Below, piece by piece: positions 24,680 to 33,653 of a DNA stretch of 64,000 nt. The number at the start of each line of letters is the position of its first letter. The first letter of the stretch is position 1. The stretch is from Protonemura montana (taxonomy: Eukaryota > Arthropoda > Insecta > Plecoptera > Nemouridae), in the NCBI GenBank assembly GCA_947568835.1, contig OX387602.1:32460242-32524241 (forward strand), given 5' to 3'. Under the pieces are notes generated by a model, which saw only the letters and a program-made list of their open reading frames with translations, had not been told where the DNA came from and ran no database searches. A program made the position numbers and the translations under genes.

Positions 24680-25506
24680 TTTTGTCCGTTCCGTTGCGCT
24701 AACGGACGCTGCCGGTCAACGGCGATCCTGTGTTCTGGACGTGATGGTTGTGGCGATGCTTCTGACGAGGCCAATTGTTCTGTTTGTCGTAAGTCTTATA
24801 AAAGCTCTCACAACAATTGCAAATCACTTTAATAATATTCTCGTTTTTTATTATTAATTCTTTTATTATTATCTTCGACAAACACCGACATCTGGACGCA
24901 AATTTTCAAGTTTTGACTGATTTTAGACTCATGTCTTTTTGATGTAAACTTAGCACAAGTTTTAACAAAAACTATTTCAACTGGATTTTCAATGCCAAGT
25001 GAAGAACAACTGAATATCACATGTGTTTTTTCCACAAAAAACGCTAATGTGTTCGGGATTTTATTTCAGAAAATACAAAATACATTAGTTTTTAAGTTAT
25101 TGACCCTGATTATTTTATTTAGATGCATTTAGGAAGCTTGAACTTGGTAATTGTTATAATTTTGTGTGGTTCTTTTGTTATTGGAAAATTGTCAGGACTG
25201 CTCTTACCCTTGATAAAGTAACAGGTACAAGTTACGAAACGTTGGGAAATTCAGTTGTTCTTCACTTAGCATTCAAAACCCAGTTGAAATAGTTTTTGTT
25301 AAATTGTCAGCTGTTTTTTACAGGTAATTGTTGGTAAATATTTGACAGATGTTTCCAAGCCGCAGCGACGTAACTTTCACTTGGAGTTTTCCACTAAACG
25401 CCCCCCAGTGGAGGCGTTTGTCCACCTCTAACCACGCTCGCACGCCACTGTTGCAGGTTGCCCTGCGTTACCACAATCAACTCCGCCACTGGTCGGTCAA
25501 GATTAA
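14542..25506 (+). CDS. Secreted EB-module / LDL-receptor class A repeat protein
   Basis: Exons: 14542-14589, 15948-16113, 19959-20090, 21040-21518, 21709-21900, 23451-23725, 24571-24788, 25457-25506; 1560 nt, 519 aa, all phases agree. Residues 1-28 form a signal peptide across the first intron ([19 protein letters not shown]). Four cysteine-rich EB-like modules follow (about 29-70, 72-115, 116-165, 285-330), with a Thr/Ser/Asp-rich linker between the third and fourth. Four LDLa repeats follow (about 333-500), with Ca-cage signatures such as [15 protein letters not shown] and [16 protein letters not shown]. LDLa repeats bind calcium and usually protein or lipoprotein ligands; EB modules are typical of ecdysozoan extracellular proteins. 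No transmembrane helix appears, so secretion is inferred. The 3' exon is the least certain part. I do not recognise a named orthologue. Confidence 0.8.
14645..14822 (+). repeat. 8-mer array gtacctat, block 1
   Basis: About 22 octamers (gtacctat with gtgcctat and gtacccat variants) in the first intron of the EB/LDLa gene, starting about 55 nt from the donor. A second block is at 15194-15288. Confidence 0.95.
15194..15288 (+). repeat. 8-mer array gtacctat, block 2
   Basis: About 12 copies of the same octamer in the same phase family as block 1, preceded by an (ATT)n run. The 370 bp between blocks is not repetitive, so the two blocks were probably one array split by an insertion. Confidence 0.95.
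15948..16113 (+). CDS. EB/LDLa gene, EB module 1
   Basis: Acceptor ttttgtag, donor GAGG|gtgagt, phase 0 in and 1 out. Six-cysteine pattern through [20 protein letters not shown] and SQCVE. The 41-bp array begins about 20-30 nt past the donor. Confidence 0.85.
16130..18003 (+). repeat. 41-bp minisatellite
   Basis: About 45 tandem units of the form ataggaggttcaatgttagc + acgggtatatcatggcctagc, with gttagcac/gttaccac variants. It starts just after the donor of the EB module 1 exon and runs into the related 114-bp array. Confidence 0.97.
18003..19958 (+). repeat. 114-bp minisatellite (41-mer plus 73-bp insert)
   Basis: Each unit is one 41-mer with a 73-bp block (gtagattcaacgtttggtag through ctcaattctgctatcttat). 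About 16 units, with a few bare 41-mers mixed in. The last unit becomes the real acceptor of the EB module 2 exon: ttgtgttaccag in place of ttatgttaccac. Confidence 0.95.
19959..20090 (+). CDS. EB/LDLa gene, EB module 2
   Basis: Acceptor gttaccag, donor ACGC|gtgagt. Reads [17 protein letters not shown], then [17 protein letters not shown] and HTC. The intron sequence just before the acceptor is the last, altered unit of the 114-bp array. Confidence 0.85.
20156..20850 (-). repeat. 91-bp 5S-rRNA-like array, copy 1
   Basis: About 7.5 tandem units. On the minus strand each reads aagttaagcaacactgcgct then gggtcaggtattggatgggt + gacc, matching the order and spacing of the 5S rRNA internal promoter (TTAAGC, GGTCAGTA, GGATGGGTGACC in canonical 5S). 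Probably the head of a 5S-derived (SINE3-type) element multiplied in tandem. It fills the intron after the EB module 2 exon. Confidence 0.8.
21040..21518 (+). CDS. EB/LDLa gene, EB module 3 and linker
   Basis: Acceptor ccccttacag, donor ACGCAG|gtacca. Cysteine module ([26 protein letters not shown]) then about 110 residues rich in Thr, Ser, Asp and Glu, probably an exposed, possibly O-glycosylated linker. Confidence 0.85.
21709..21900 (+). CDS. EB/LDLa gene, EB module 4 and start of LDLa 1
   Basis: Acceptor tttccacag, donor TTTCAG|gtaggt, phase 0 both sides. [17 protein letters not shown] and [10 protein letters not shown] form the EB-like module; CHVGTFQ starts the first LDLa. The 41-bp array of the next intron begins about 9 nt after the donor. 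Confidence 0.85.
21908..23426 (+). repeat. 41-bp minisatellite, second family
   Basis: About 37 units of ggatccagccagctgatctc + aaataacctggatagagcata. Same length as, but unrelated in sequence to, the 41-mer at 16130. It begins about 9 nt past a donor and ends about 25 nt before the LDLa exon acceptor, so it makes up almost the whole 1.55-kb intron. Every unit holds CAGCTG and most hold a BamHI-type GGATCC. Confidence 0.97.
23451..23725 (+). CDS. EB/LDLa gene, LDLa repeats 1-3
   Basis: Acceptor ccaccaccag, donor CCAAG|gtaggg, phase 2 out. Completes LDLa 1 ([15 protein letters not shown]), encodes LDLa 2 ([17 protein letters not shown] to TDELGC) and starts LDLa 3 ([11 protein letters not shown]). 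Calcium-binding Asp/Glu are intact. Confidence 0.92.
23745..24305 (+). repeat. 91-bp 5S-rRNA-like array, copy 2
   Basis: About six units in plus orientation, starting within 30 nt of the donor of the LDLa 1-3 exon. It runs directly into the SINE body at 24305-24500, which suggests the array is the expanded head of a real SINE copy. Confidence 0.85.
24305..24500 (+). mobile_element. SINE body (5S-headed family)
   Basis: Shared with 30265-30395 and, inverted, 48035-48195: ttatcaacctctcgacagca, cggaagggacgttaagccgg and ggagtaggctacgtgccggc. Non-coding; copies always read away from the 5S-like head. Confidence 0.75.
24571..24788 (+). CDS. EB/LDLa gene, LDLa repeats 3-4
   Basis: Acceptor ttgttgcag, donor TTGTC|gtaagt, phase 1 out. 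Finishes LDLa 3 ([13 protein letters not shown]), then an Ala-Ser dipeptide run encoded by (gcgtcg)n at 24645-24680, then LDLa 4 ([17 protein letters not shown] to DASDEANC). Confidence 0.9.
24964..25300. mobile_element. TIR element A, complete copy (MITE-like)
   Basis: 337 bp with about 50-bp inverted ends (aacaaaaactatttcaactg ... inverse). Inner sequence includes gaagcttgaacttggtaatt and caggactgctcttaccc. Other copies at 31671, 35645 and 46380. No coding capacity. Confidence 0.8.
25457..25506 (+). CDS. EB/LDLa gene, probable last exon
   Basis: Acceptor ccactgttgcag and phase 1 match the previous exon, reading [16 protein letters not shown] then TAA. An AATAAA at 25604 fits a 3' end. Short and without domain support, so uncertain; the CpG-rich block at 28540-28690 is an alternative terminal exon in the same phase. 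Confidence 0.45.
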
Positions 25507-25603
25507 ACTCGGTGCTAAGTTCGTGACCCGAGCCAAGAGTGGACCAACCGGAAGTGCGATCCACGAACCGGAAGTAGAAGAAGATTTGTGTATTTTTGTA
25601 ACC

Positions 25604-25609
25604 AATAAA
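25604..25609 (+). terminator. Candidate polyadenylation signal AATAAA
   Basis: Hexamer about 100 nt after the proposed stop of the EB/LDLa gene. Position supports the last exon but the motif is common in AT-rich DNA. Confidence 0.4.
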
Positions 25610-25864
25610 ACTTGGTTCGGGCTCAACATGAGTCTAACTTTGTTTCCTTCCTCATGTAACCAGATCTAAGCTGACAGGAACATGTGACTGCATTGAATTA
25701 AAGGGTACTGACCATCTGGCGGCGAGATCACCAAGTTTGATTGACGTCTTATGAAAGCAGCGTCTCGAACAATCAATAAAACCAAGCAATTTAATTGAAC
25801 AATGGTAAGTAATTATTCTTGTCAAGTTTACTTTTAGTTTATGAAAGTTACGTTCGTTGACCAC

Positions 25865-25915
25865 TTGTTGACCGGCAACAGGGAGGTCTTGGGTTCATAT
25901 CCCGGTTCGGTCACA
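25865..25915 (+). repeat. tRNA-like B-box fragment
   Basis: ggtcttgggttcatatcccg resembles a tRNA T-arm/B box. It immediately precedes the large minisatellite and is probably a SINE relic. Confidence 0.4.
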
Positions 25916-25939
25916 CATTCTCCCAGGCTTCCTTCATCC

Positions 25940-28075
25940 TGCTCCTTCCCATCCACCGCTTGCAGGTTTCAACTTCCTCCCATCCACCGCTTGCAGGTTT
26001 CAGCTCCCTCCCATCCACCGCTTGCTGGTTTCAGCTTCCCTCCCATCCACCGCTTGCTGGTTTCAGCTTCCATCCACCGCTTGCAGGTTTCAACTTCCTC
26101 CCATCCATCGCTTGCTGGTTTCAGCTCCCTTCCATCCACCGCTTGCTGGTTTCAGCTTCCCTCCCATCCACCGCTTGCTGGTTTCAGCTTCCCTCCCATC
26201 CACCGCTTGCTGGTTTCAGCTTCCCTCCCATCCACCGCTTGCTGGTTTCAGCTTCCCTCCCATCCACCGCTTGCTGGTTTCAGCTTCCATCCACCGCTTG
26301 CTGGTTTCAGCTCCCATCCACCGCTTGCTGGTTTCAGCTCCCATCCACCGCTTGCTGGTTACAGCCTCCATCCACCGCTTGCTGGTTTCAGCTCCCTTCC
26401 ATCCACCGCTTGCTGGTTTCAGCTTCCTTCCCATCCACCGCTTGCTGGTTTCAGCTTCCATCCACCGCTTGCTGGTTTCAGCTTCCTTCCCATCCACCGC
26501 TTGCTGGTTTCAGCTCCCATCCACCGCTTGCTGGTTTCAGCTTCCATCCACCGCTTGCTGGTTTCAGCTTCCCTCCCATCCATCGCTTGCTGGTTTCAGC
26601 TCCCATCCACCGCTTGCTGGTTTCAGCTTCCTCCCATCCACCGCTTGCTGGTTTCAGCTCCTTCCCATCCATCGCTTGCTGGTTTCAGCTTCCCTCCCAT
26701 CCATCGCTTGCTGGTTTCAGCTTCCCTCCCATCCACCGCTTGCTGGTTTCAGCTTCCCTCCCATCCATCGCTTGCTGGTTTCAGCTTCCCTTCCATCCAC
26801 CGCTTGCTGGTTTCAGCTCCCTCCCATCCATCGCTTGCTGGTTTCAGCTTCCCTCCCATCCACCGCTTGCTGGTTTCAGCTTCCCTCCCATCCATCGCTT
26901 GCTGGTTTCAGCTTCCCTTCCATCCACCGCTTGCTGGTTTCAGCTCCCTCCCATCCATCGCTTGCTGGTTTCAGCTTCCCTCCCATCCACCGCTTGCTGG
27001 TTTCAGCTTCCCTCCCATCCATCGCTTGCTGGTTTCAGCTTCCTTCCATCCTCCGCTTGCTGGTTTCAGCTTCCCTCCCATCCACCGCTTGCTGGTTTCA
27101 GCTTCCCTCCCATCCACCGCTTGCTGGTTTCAGCTTCCCTCCCATCCACCGCTTGCTGGTTTCAGCTTCCCTCCCATCCACCGCTTGCTGGTTTCAGCTT
27201 CCATCCACCGCTTGCTGGTTTCAGCTCCCATCCACCGCTTGCTGGTTTCAGCTCCCATCCACCGCTTGCTGGTTACAGCCTCCATCCACCGCTTGCTGGT
27301 TTCAGCTCCCTTCCATCCACCGCTTGCTGGTTTCAGCTTCCTTCCCATCCACCGCTTGCTGGTTTCAGCTTCCATCCACCGCTTGCTGGTTTCAGCTTCC
27401 TTCCCATCCACCGCTTGCTGGTTTCAGCTCCCATCCACCGCTTGCTGGTTTCAGCTTCCATCCACCGCTTGCTGGTTTCAGCTTCCCTCCCATCCATCGC
27501 TTGCTGGTTTCAGCTCCCATCCACCGCTTGCTGGTTTCAGCTTCCTCCCATCCACCGCTTGCTGGTTTCAGCTCCTTCCCATCCATCGCTTGCTGGTTTC
27601 AGCTTCCCTCCCATCCATCGCTTGCTGGTTTCAGCTTCCCTCCCATCCACCGCTTGCTGGTTTCAGCTTCCCTCCCATCCATCGCTTGCTGGTTTCAGCT
27701 TCCCTTCCATCCACCGCTTGCTGGTTTCAGCTCCCTCCCATCCATCGCTTGCTGGTTTCAGCTTCCCTCCCATCCACCGCTTGCTGGTTTCAGCTTCCCT
27801 CCCATCCATCGCTTGCTGGTTTCAGCTTCCCTTCCATCCACCGCTTGCTGGTTTCAGCTCCCTCCCATCCATCGCTTGCTGGTTTCAGCTTCCCTCCCAT
27901 CCACCGCTTGCTGGTTTCAGCTTCCCTCCCATCCATCGCTTGCTGGTTTCAGCTTCCTTCCATCCTCCGCTTGCTGGTTTCAGCTTCCCTCCCATCCACC
28001 GCTTGCTGGTTTCAGCTCCCTCCCATCCTCCGCTTGCTGGTTTCAGCTCCCTCCCATCCACCGCTTGCTGGTTTA
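25940..28075 (+). repeat. 26-32 bp minisatellite with 914-bp higher-order repeat
   Basis: About 70 units of the form catccaccgcttgctggttt + cagcttccctcc, length varying in the C/T-rich part. A block starting near 26216 recurs at 27130 essentially unchanged, an offset of 914 bp, so a large segment was duplicated in tandem. All three plus frames are open for more than 650 codons, which is a property of the repeat and not of a gene. Confidence 0.96.
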
Positions 28076-28884
28076 GCTTGATGTGTGATCGCACACCACT
28101 GGTAGTCCTGATGTCATCTCCTCGGGTGTTGATAATGAAACGGAAGTCAAGGTGATAAGACTTGTTAAGCTTCTAGCAGATCAACATTGCAAGACAGGCG
28201 AGCAACATTGTCACGGATGAAGCTTCACATGTGAGTAAACTGAACTCACCTTTTCATGAGTCACGTTGTGGGATGAGCGTAGCGATATTGTGTTTGTTGG
28301 TAAAACGTGAAGTCGATTCATTGTACAGATCGACTCAATGCTGCCAACATTGAGTCGATTCATTGTACAGATCGACTCAATGCTGCCAACTTTGACAAAA
28401 TTAAGTCAAACATTTGTGAAGGAAAAGTCAACGAAAACAAATACGGGCACAAAAAATTAGCAACTATTTGTAAAAATAATATCAAATATTCTCGCATGTG
28501 TTTGTGTGGGAGGCGGGGGGAGGGGGAAACAGAGGTCACGGCGTCAGCGCATGTGCCGCGACGTCGCGACGTCGATAGCGCGCCGCGACGCCTCGCAGTG
28601 TCCGAGCGTCGCTGCACCGAGCAAGGCGTCGGCGTCGTCGTCATGCGTCGCGGCGCCTGTCGCGGGTTCAGACTTTTGATCGATTTCACGCATCAAGCGA
28701 TTGAAACCGACGTCAGTTCGTGCTTTTCATTTCAATTTATCTAACGAATCTATAATCGAACTCGATGATTACGCCACTGGGACATACAAGCACGGTACGC
28801 CACTGGGATATACAAACAATCTGCTGAGCTGAGGTAACTTGACTTATATTTACCGTATTATTGTCAACAATTAGTAAACAAATC
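28076..28884. other. Intergenic sequence with a CpG-rich block
   Basis: Holds a 43-bp direct duplication at 28310-28395 (gattcattgtacagatcgac) and a CpG-dense stretch at about 28540-28690. The latter looks like the exons of this window in composition, but I cannot assign it: it could be a CpG-rich promoter, an unrecognised exon, or an alternative end of the EB/LDLa gene. Confidence 0.4.
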
Positions 28885-29538
28885 CCTTGACGTGGTTTCC
28901 CCGGTTACCGCGTGGGTCGGGCAATCGGTCGATGGAATGAAATCATGAAAGTGTCAATATCAATATGTCGAGTAGACATGAGTCTAAAAACAATCACAAT
29001 TTTAGCCAATTTACGCTGATTTTGGCAAAGCTTTTGTGGTTAATTCTTATTCGAAATTGAACGACGATGTGTGAAAGTGAAATGCAATGCAACACTTTCT
29101 GCATGGTTAAAAATGTGAAACATCACGAGAAAACAATCGTGGAACTATTTTTGTACATATTTGTTGGGTATTTTCTGATGCAAAACTGGGTTTAAATTAC
29201 TGTCAACATGAGCGCGTTGTATCTACGGTCGCGTACGCAACAAAATCATATCGATTTAATGCTTGAAAACCAGAAAATTTGTCAAAATACGACGATTTTT
29301 CACAACCATACATTTAAAACGCATTTGCAAATATCAAAGATCGCTCGGAATCAACTGCGTGATCTCGTCTAGGCTTGGGATGGAGAAAAATTTTTGAAAA
29401 TTTTTGATTTAGAATCAACCACAAAAGCTTCGCCAAAATCAGCGTAAATTGGCTAAAATTGTGATTGTTTTTAGACTCATGTCTACTCGACATATTGACT
29501 GTCCGACCCACGCGGTTACCAGGGAAACCACGTCAAGG
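28885..29538. mobile_element. Foldback element, 654 bp
   Basis: Ends are inverted (ccttgacgtggtttccc ... gggaaaccacgtcaagg) and pairing continues inward through ggttaccgcgtgggtcgg and cgctgattttggcaaagctt. No target duplication is clear. It is inserted between two diverged direct copies of ctgagctgaggtaacttgac at 28830 and 29605. Confidence 0.75.
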
Positions 29539-29799
29539 AATTTTATTAAAAGGTTAATGACGACAACACACGGTACGCCACTGTGTCTTACAAACACTCT
29601 ACTGAGCTGAAGTAACTCGACTTATATGTCTCAAATGATTGCACTTTGTTGATAAAGCACATACAAAATACAAACCAATGCAGTCGACCGCTCCATAAGT
29701 GATTTTACAACTGCGCTTTCAGCCGCTGCTCTGTGTAAACATGTCCCAATTCACTGCCAAGAATCAAAGACTTGTCATTCCTCTGTCTGACAGCTAGCG

Positions 29800-30224
29800 A
29801 TGCAGTTGTCAACGCCTCACAGCCCTCTAAACGTCAGAAGATTCCTGCGTTTAGCAAGCGCCGCCCTCGTGGTACTAGCCTTGGGTTTGTACTCCCTAGC
29901 CACGCCCCTCCGACCCACCCTTCGCTACGCCTACACCTCGGCAGCCAGCAATGCAGACCGACCAAACCACGGCCTTCTGGTGGCAAGTCGACGCTGTCAC
30001 ATACCGGATGTAGACCCACGACACGAGAGCATCCGGAAGTACCTGCGCGGGGGAAATCAGCTGATTTGTTCCCGTTTTGCCCCGCTCACCTACACGGTGA
30101 GGTCGGAGGATGGAAGACAGACGCTGCTGGTCGATGTTGCCGTTGTCAAGCATTACGTGGTCCCTGTCAAGAACCTGCGCTGTTGTTACTCTGTCGTTAG
30201 TAGGGTCTCAGATACCAGCAACAA
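29800..30224 (+). CDS. DUF229 gene, exon 1
   Basis: Starts at ATG (MQLSTPHSPLNVRRF) ahead of the membrane helix; donor AACAA|gtgagt, phase 2. Encodes CHIPDVDPRHESIRKYLRGG and CCYSVV, the conserved N-terminal lobe. Confidence 0.9.
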
Positions 30225-32637
30225 GTGAGTCCATAGCAACCCTGATACCTGATACCATCATAAACATTGTTCCCGTTGTACCCTCCTTCGGAAGGGACGT
30301 TAAGCCGGTGGTCCCCTTGGTCTTCGACAGGAGTAGGCTACGTGCCGGCACCGGTTTTCCCTCCTCCCTTCTAGACTAGTTTAGTTTCATCATCAACCTC
30401 TCATTCACCGACGCCATTAGACCAGTGCCGCATGGCCAGATGTCAAAACAGTGCTAAGTTAAACACAATTAATATATTATCTTTCATCCGCAGCGAGAGC
30501 AGCTGCGTGAACTTCACATCCAGCGCCATCTTAGCCCCGCACATCGACCTCGTCCACGTGGTCTGCACGGACAAGAAACATTCCAACAAAAAACTCTACT
30601 CGAACGTCCACGCCGTGGTCCAACCTCGACATAACACCCATCCCAGCACCCAAACAGAAGAGCGTCAACTGAGCGTCCTCCTACTCGGCATCGACTCCAT
30701 GTCCCGGCTCAACATGCTGCGCTCAATGCCGCGCACGACCGCGCATCTGGCCGCGCACGGCTGGCTTGAGCTGCGCGGCTACAACAAGGTCGGCGACAAT
30801 ACCCTACCGAACCTGATGGCCGTGTTGACAGGCAAGGACATGTCACAGCTGCGCAAGGCTAGCTGCGCACTACCGCAGTCAAAAAAGACGGGCTACGACC
30901 ATTGTCCCTTTATATGGAAGCAGTTTAAAGCAAAAGGATACTCGACGGCGTATCTGGAAGACGAACACCTGCTCAGCACATTCAATTATATGACAAAAGG
31001 ATTCAAAAACCAGCCCACAGATTACTATTTACATCCTTTGATGGTAGAAGCGGTCAAAAAGCTGTCAGTACACAAAACAGACAGTTTGATTACCTGTCTG
31101 GAATCTACGAGAACTACAAACCACTTTTTGAAGTATACTCTTGAGCTAGTTGCCGCTCGCAATTCCAGCGCCGGCTTGTTCGCTTTGCTCTGGCTCAACA
31201 ATTTCAGTCATAATAACTACAATACCCCGGCTGTCATGGACGTACCGTTCTTCGAGTTCTTCCACGAGTTGGAAGCTACTGGTGCTCTCAATGATTCGCT
31301 GGTGGTCTTCTTCAGCGATCATGGTGCACGTTTCGGGAAGATTCGCGAGACGTATGTCGGTTGGCTGGAAGAGCGACTTCCGTTTGCGTTTGTTTGGGTG
31401 CCGTTTTGGTTCCGGGAGCGATATCCGGAGGCTTACCAGAATCTGGTGGACAATGGGGATAGGTTGACCTCGCCGTTTGATATGCACCTGATGCTAAGGG
31501 ATGTCTTGGATGGGACTGTGGGGTTGCCTAGTAACGGCAGCGAAGGGTGCCCGTCTTGTATGAGTCTCTTTGACGCAGTGCCAGAGGATCGCTCGTGCGT
31601 CGAGGCCGGCATTTCCACGCATTGGTACGTTTTATTAAGATGTCTACTTAATGTAAACTTAGCACTTGTTTTAACAAAAACTATTTCAACTGGGTTTTCA
31701 ATGCTAAGTGAAGAACAACTGAATTTCCCAACGTTTTGTAACTTGTACCTGTTACTTTATCAAGGGTAAGAGCAGTCCTGACAATTTTCCAATAACAAAA
31801 GAACCACACAAAATTATAACAATTACCAAGTTCAAGCTTCCTAAATGCATCTAAATAAAATAATCAGGGTCAATTTAGTTTCTCTTTCTGCAACTTTCGG
31901 CAATTACTGACTTTCATTGCACTTAAATTGAACTCGAAATCAAATCAATCTACGATTTAATGCCATGACTTTCATCGACTCTGTCCCCAACCCACCGTGC
32001 CCAGCTCACTGACGGCTGTCATCCTATGAGCCCGACCCATCATGACGTCACTTCCGGTTCCAGGTGCACATGCGCGACGCAGGTGCCGACGTCGACTTCG
32101 GACGACGTCGTGACGGGCGCCGTGGAGGCGGCGATCGCTCATGTTAACTCAAGACTTGCCAGACTCGGCAACATAACGACTTCACGGCCTTGCGCCCGTC
32201 TGGAGTTGAATCAAGTGTTTAGTGCGCGAGTCAACGCCCATCCCTTGGGCGTCAAGACTGGGGTGGGGGTCAAGGCTGAGAAGGGAGTCAACGCCCAAGG
32301 GGTGGGCGTCAATGCTGAGAAGGGAGTCAACGCCCATGGGGTGGGCGTCAACGCCAAAGGGGTGACCGTCAAGGCTGGAGAGAGCGTCAAGGCTGGGGAT
32401 ATCGTCAAGGCCCATGTGGTGACCGTCAAGGCTGTGGAGGGCGTCAAGGTAAACGACTACGTTGTAGTGTTCGATACCAAGCCAGGTATGGCTCTAATGG
32501 ACGCCACTGTACGCCACTGGGTGGTAGAGCGCAGGTACGAGGTGCTCGGTATGGTGAGTCGAATAAACTCGATCGGTGCCGACGGTCAATGTATCGAAGA
32601 CAAAGACTTAAGACTTTATTGCTATTGTTTGCAATAA
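29800..32637 (+). CDS. DUF229 family membrane protein (complete)
   Basis: Exons 29800-30224, 30494-31624 and 32064-32637; 709 aa, phases agree. Short cytoplasmic N terminus, then one transmembrane helix at about residues 15-34 (FLRLASAALVVLALGLYSLA), giving a type II topology. Family marks: CHIPDVDP near the N terminus, LLLGIDSMSR (about 205-214), GDNTLPNL, CPFIWKQF, WLNNFSHN, FFSDHGARFG (about 414-423) and a C-terminal HWCTC. DUF229 (PF02995) has an alkaline-phosphatase/sulfatase-like fold; the DxxSR and SDHG motifs that would bind metal are present, so hydrolase activity is plausible but unproven. The region between HWCTC and the C-terminal segment is enlarged by a Val/Asn/Gly repeat. The gene converges on the CUB/LDLa gene, with 331 bp between stop codons. 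Confidence 0.93.
30265..30395 (+). mobile_element. SINE body fragment (5S-headed family)
   Basis: Matches 24395-24500 (cggaagggacgttaagccgg, ggctacgtgccggcaccgg), without the 5S-like head. Inside DUF229 intron 1. Confidence 0.75.
30494..31624 (+). CDS. DUF229 gene, exon 2 (catalytic-like core)
   Basis: Acceptor catccgcag, donor CATTG|gtacgt. Holds the full core from SSCVNFTSSAI through LGIDSMSR, SDHGARFG, EERLPFAFVWVPFWFR and HW. TIR element A starts within 50 nt of its donor. Confidence 0.95.
31671..31875 (-). mobile_element. TIR element A, truncated copy in DUF229 intron 2
   Basis: Begins with aacaaaaactatttcaac after the flank ctacttaatgtaaacttagc, which also borders the copies at 24964 and in TUFM. 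The shared flank suggests the real element is longer than the TIR pair. Confidence 0.75.
32064..32637 (+). CDS. DUF229 gene, exon 3
   Basis: Acceptor cggttccag; completes HWCTC, then AVEAAIAHVNSRLA. A repeat block (32225-32450) is followed by DYVVVFDTKPGMALMDATV and the terminal cysteine-containing segment. TAA overlaps an AATAAA hexamer. Confidence 0.92.
32225..32450 (+). repeat. In-frame coding minisatellite in DUF229 gene
   Basis: Units such as gtcaacgcccaaggggtggg and gtcaaggctgagaagggag encode VNAHGVGVNA/VKAEKGVNA. The block is in frame with the conserved ends on both sides and has no stop, so the protein tolerates it; likely a flexible extracellular insert. Confidence 0.85.
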
Positions 32638-32869
32638 AACAACTACCAATAGAAACCTTTCATAATAAACAGAAGAATTAAACTGCGAGATTTATTGTTC
32701 CTTCATCATTTCCTGGTTCATTTTCAAACTTCCCGGCGAACAAGTGTTTTTCTCGTTTATTTCCTTTGTTTATTCTCAAGCATCGGGTCTTGAAAGTACA
32801 ACAATTGAAGCACAAAACCTAATTACATGACAAGCAGAATTAAATAAAGAACCGTCACATGGACAACCT

Positions 32870-32966
32870 TTACATATTTTATTATTATCAACACAATAAC
32901 TGTCTCAAAACGTAATGCCCGCACATTGCAAGCGTTTGCAATTTAAATAAGATTTCATCTGAACAC
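32870..32966 (-). repeat. SINE 3' end in the CUB gene 3' UTR
   Basis: Contains tgcaagcgtttgcaatttaa and aaataagatttcatct, as in 53320, 55270, 55490 and 61160. It lies directly after the stop codon of the minus-strand CUB gene and supplies its AATAAA (on the minus strand near 32877). Confidence 0.75.
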
Positions 32967-32968
32967 TT

Positions 32969-33653
32969 TTACATAGAGAGACGGCGGCTGAACGCATTCA
33001 ACTCATCGTCGCTTTCCACTCGAGTAGCGCAACCACAAGCACCCTGACATCTGCAAGACCCGGTTCCTTCATGAGACCCATGTCCCATGTCATGTGCCTC
33101 ATGTCCCATGTCATGTGCCTCATGTCCCATGTCATGTGCCTCATGTCCCATGTCATGTGCCTCATGTCCCATGTCATGTGCCTCATGTCCCATGTCCCGT
33201 GTTCCATCCCCCATGTCCCGTGTCCCATCTCCCATGTCAGGTGCCTCATGTCCCAAGCCCATTATCCCCCCCATTGCTTCCCCCCCACCGCGACTCGCCC
33301 GCGCCGACTCGACGGCTGCGCGCGCCATCTCAGTTAACATCCTACTCGACTGCGCACGCTGCGCGGCAACATCGCGCAGAGAGAGAACGAAGCGCGTGAG
33401 TTGAGCGTCTGGAGCTGCGCGTTGAGCGTCGTTGAGTGTTTGTTCGATAACGCGTTGATTGGTCAACTCATCCTCGGAGTCTGAGAGGATTTGAAGGCAT
33501 TGGCTCATGGTCAGGTGGTTGTCGGGAGTGTGGGACGTTGTAGGAGACGCCGCGTAGGACGTCACGTGGGACGCCGCGTGGGATGCCGCTAGGGACGCCG
33601 TTGGAGGCATCTCGTCGTCTTCGTCCAGATCTCCGAATCGCAGCCAGGAAGCC
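32969..33653 (-). CDS. CUB gene, exon 9 (acidic and His-rich tail end)
   Basis: Acceptor ctcctcgccag; [17 protein letters not shown], a His/Ser/Thr stretch, ILSDSEDEL, a predicted helical part ([17 protein letters not shown]), MGDGTRD and MGHEAHD repeats (about residues 740-796) and CRCQGACGC, ending at TAA. Confidence 0.8.

Noticed and set aside
25841..28155. Three overlapping frames of about 700 codons
   Set aside because: All plus frames of the minisatellite are open and repetitive; no conserved domain, start context or composition of a gene.
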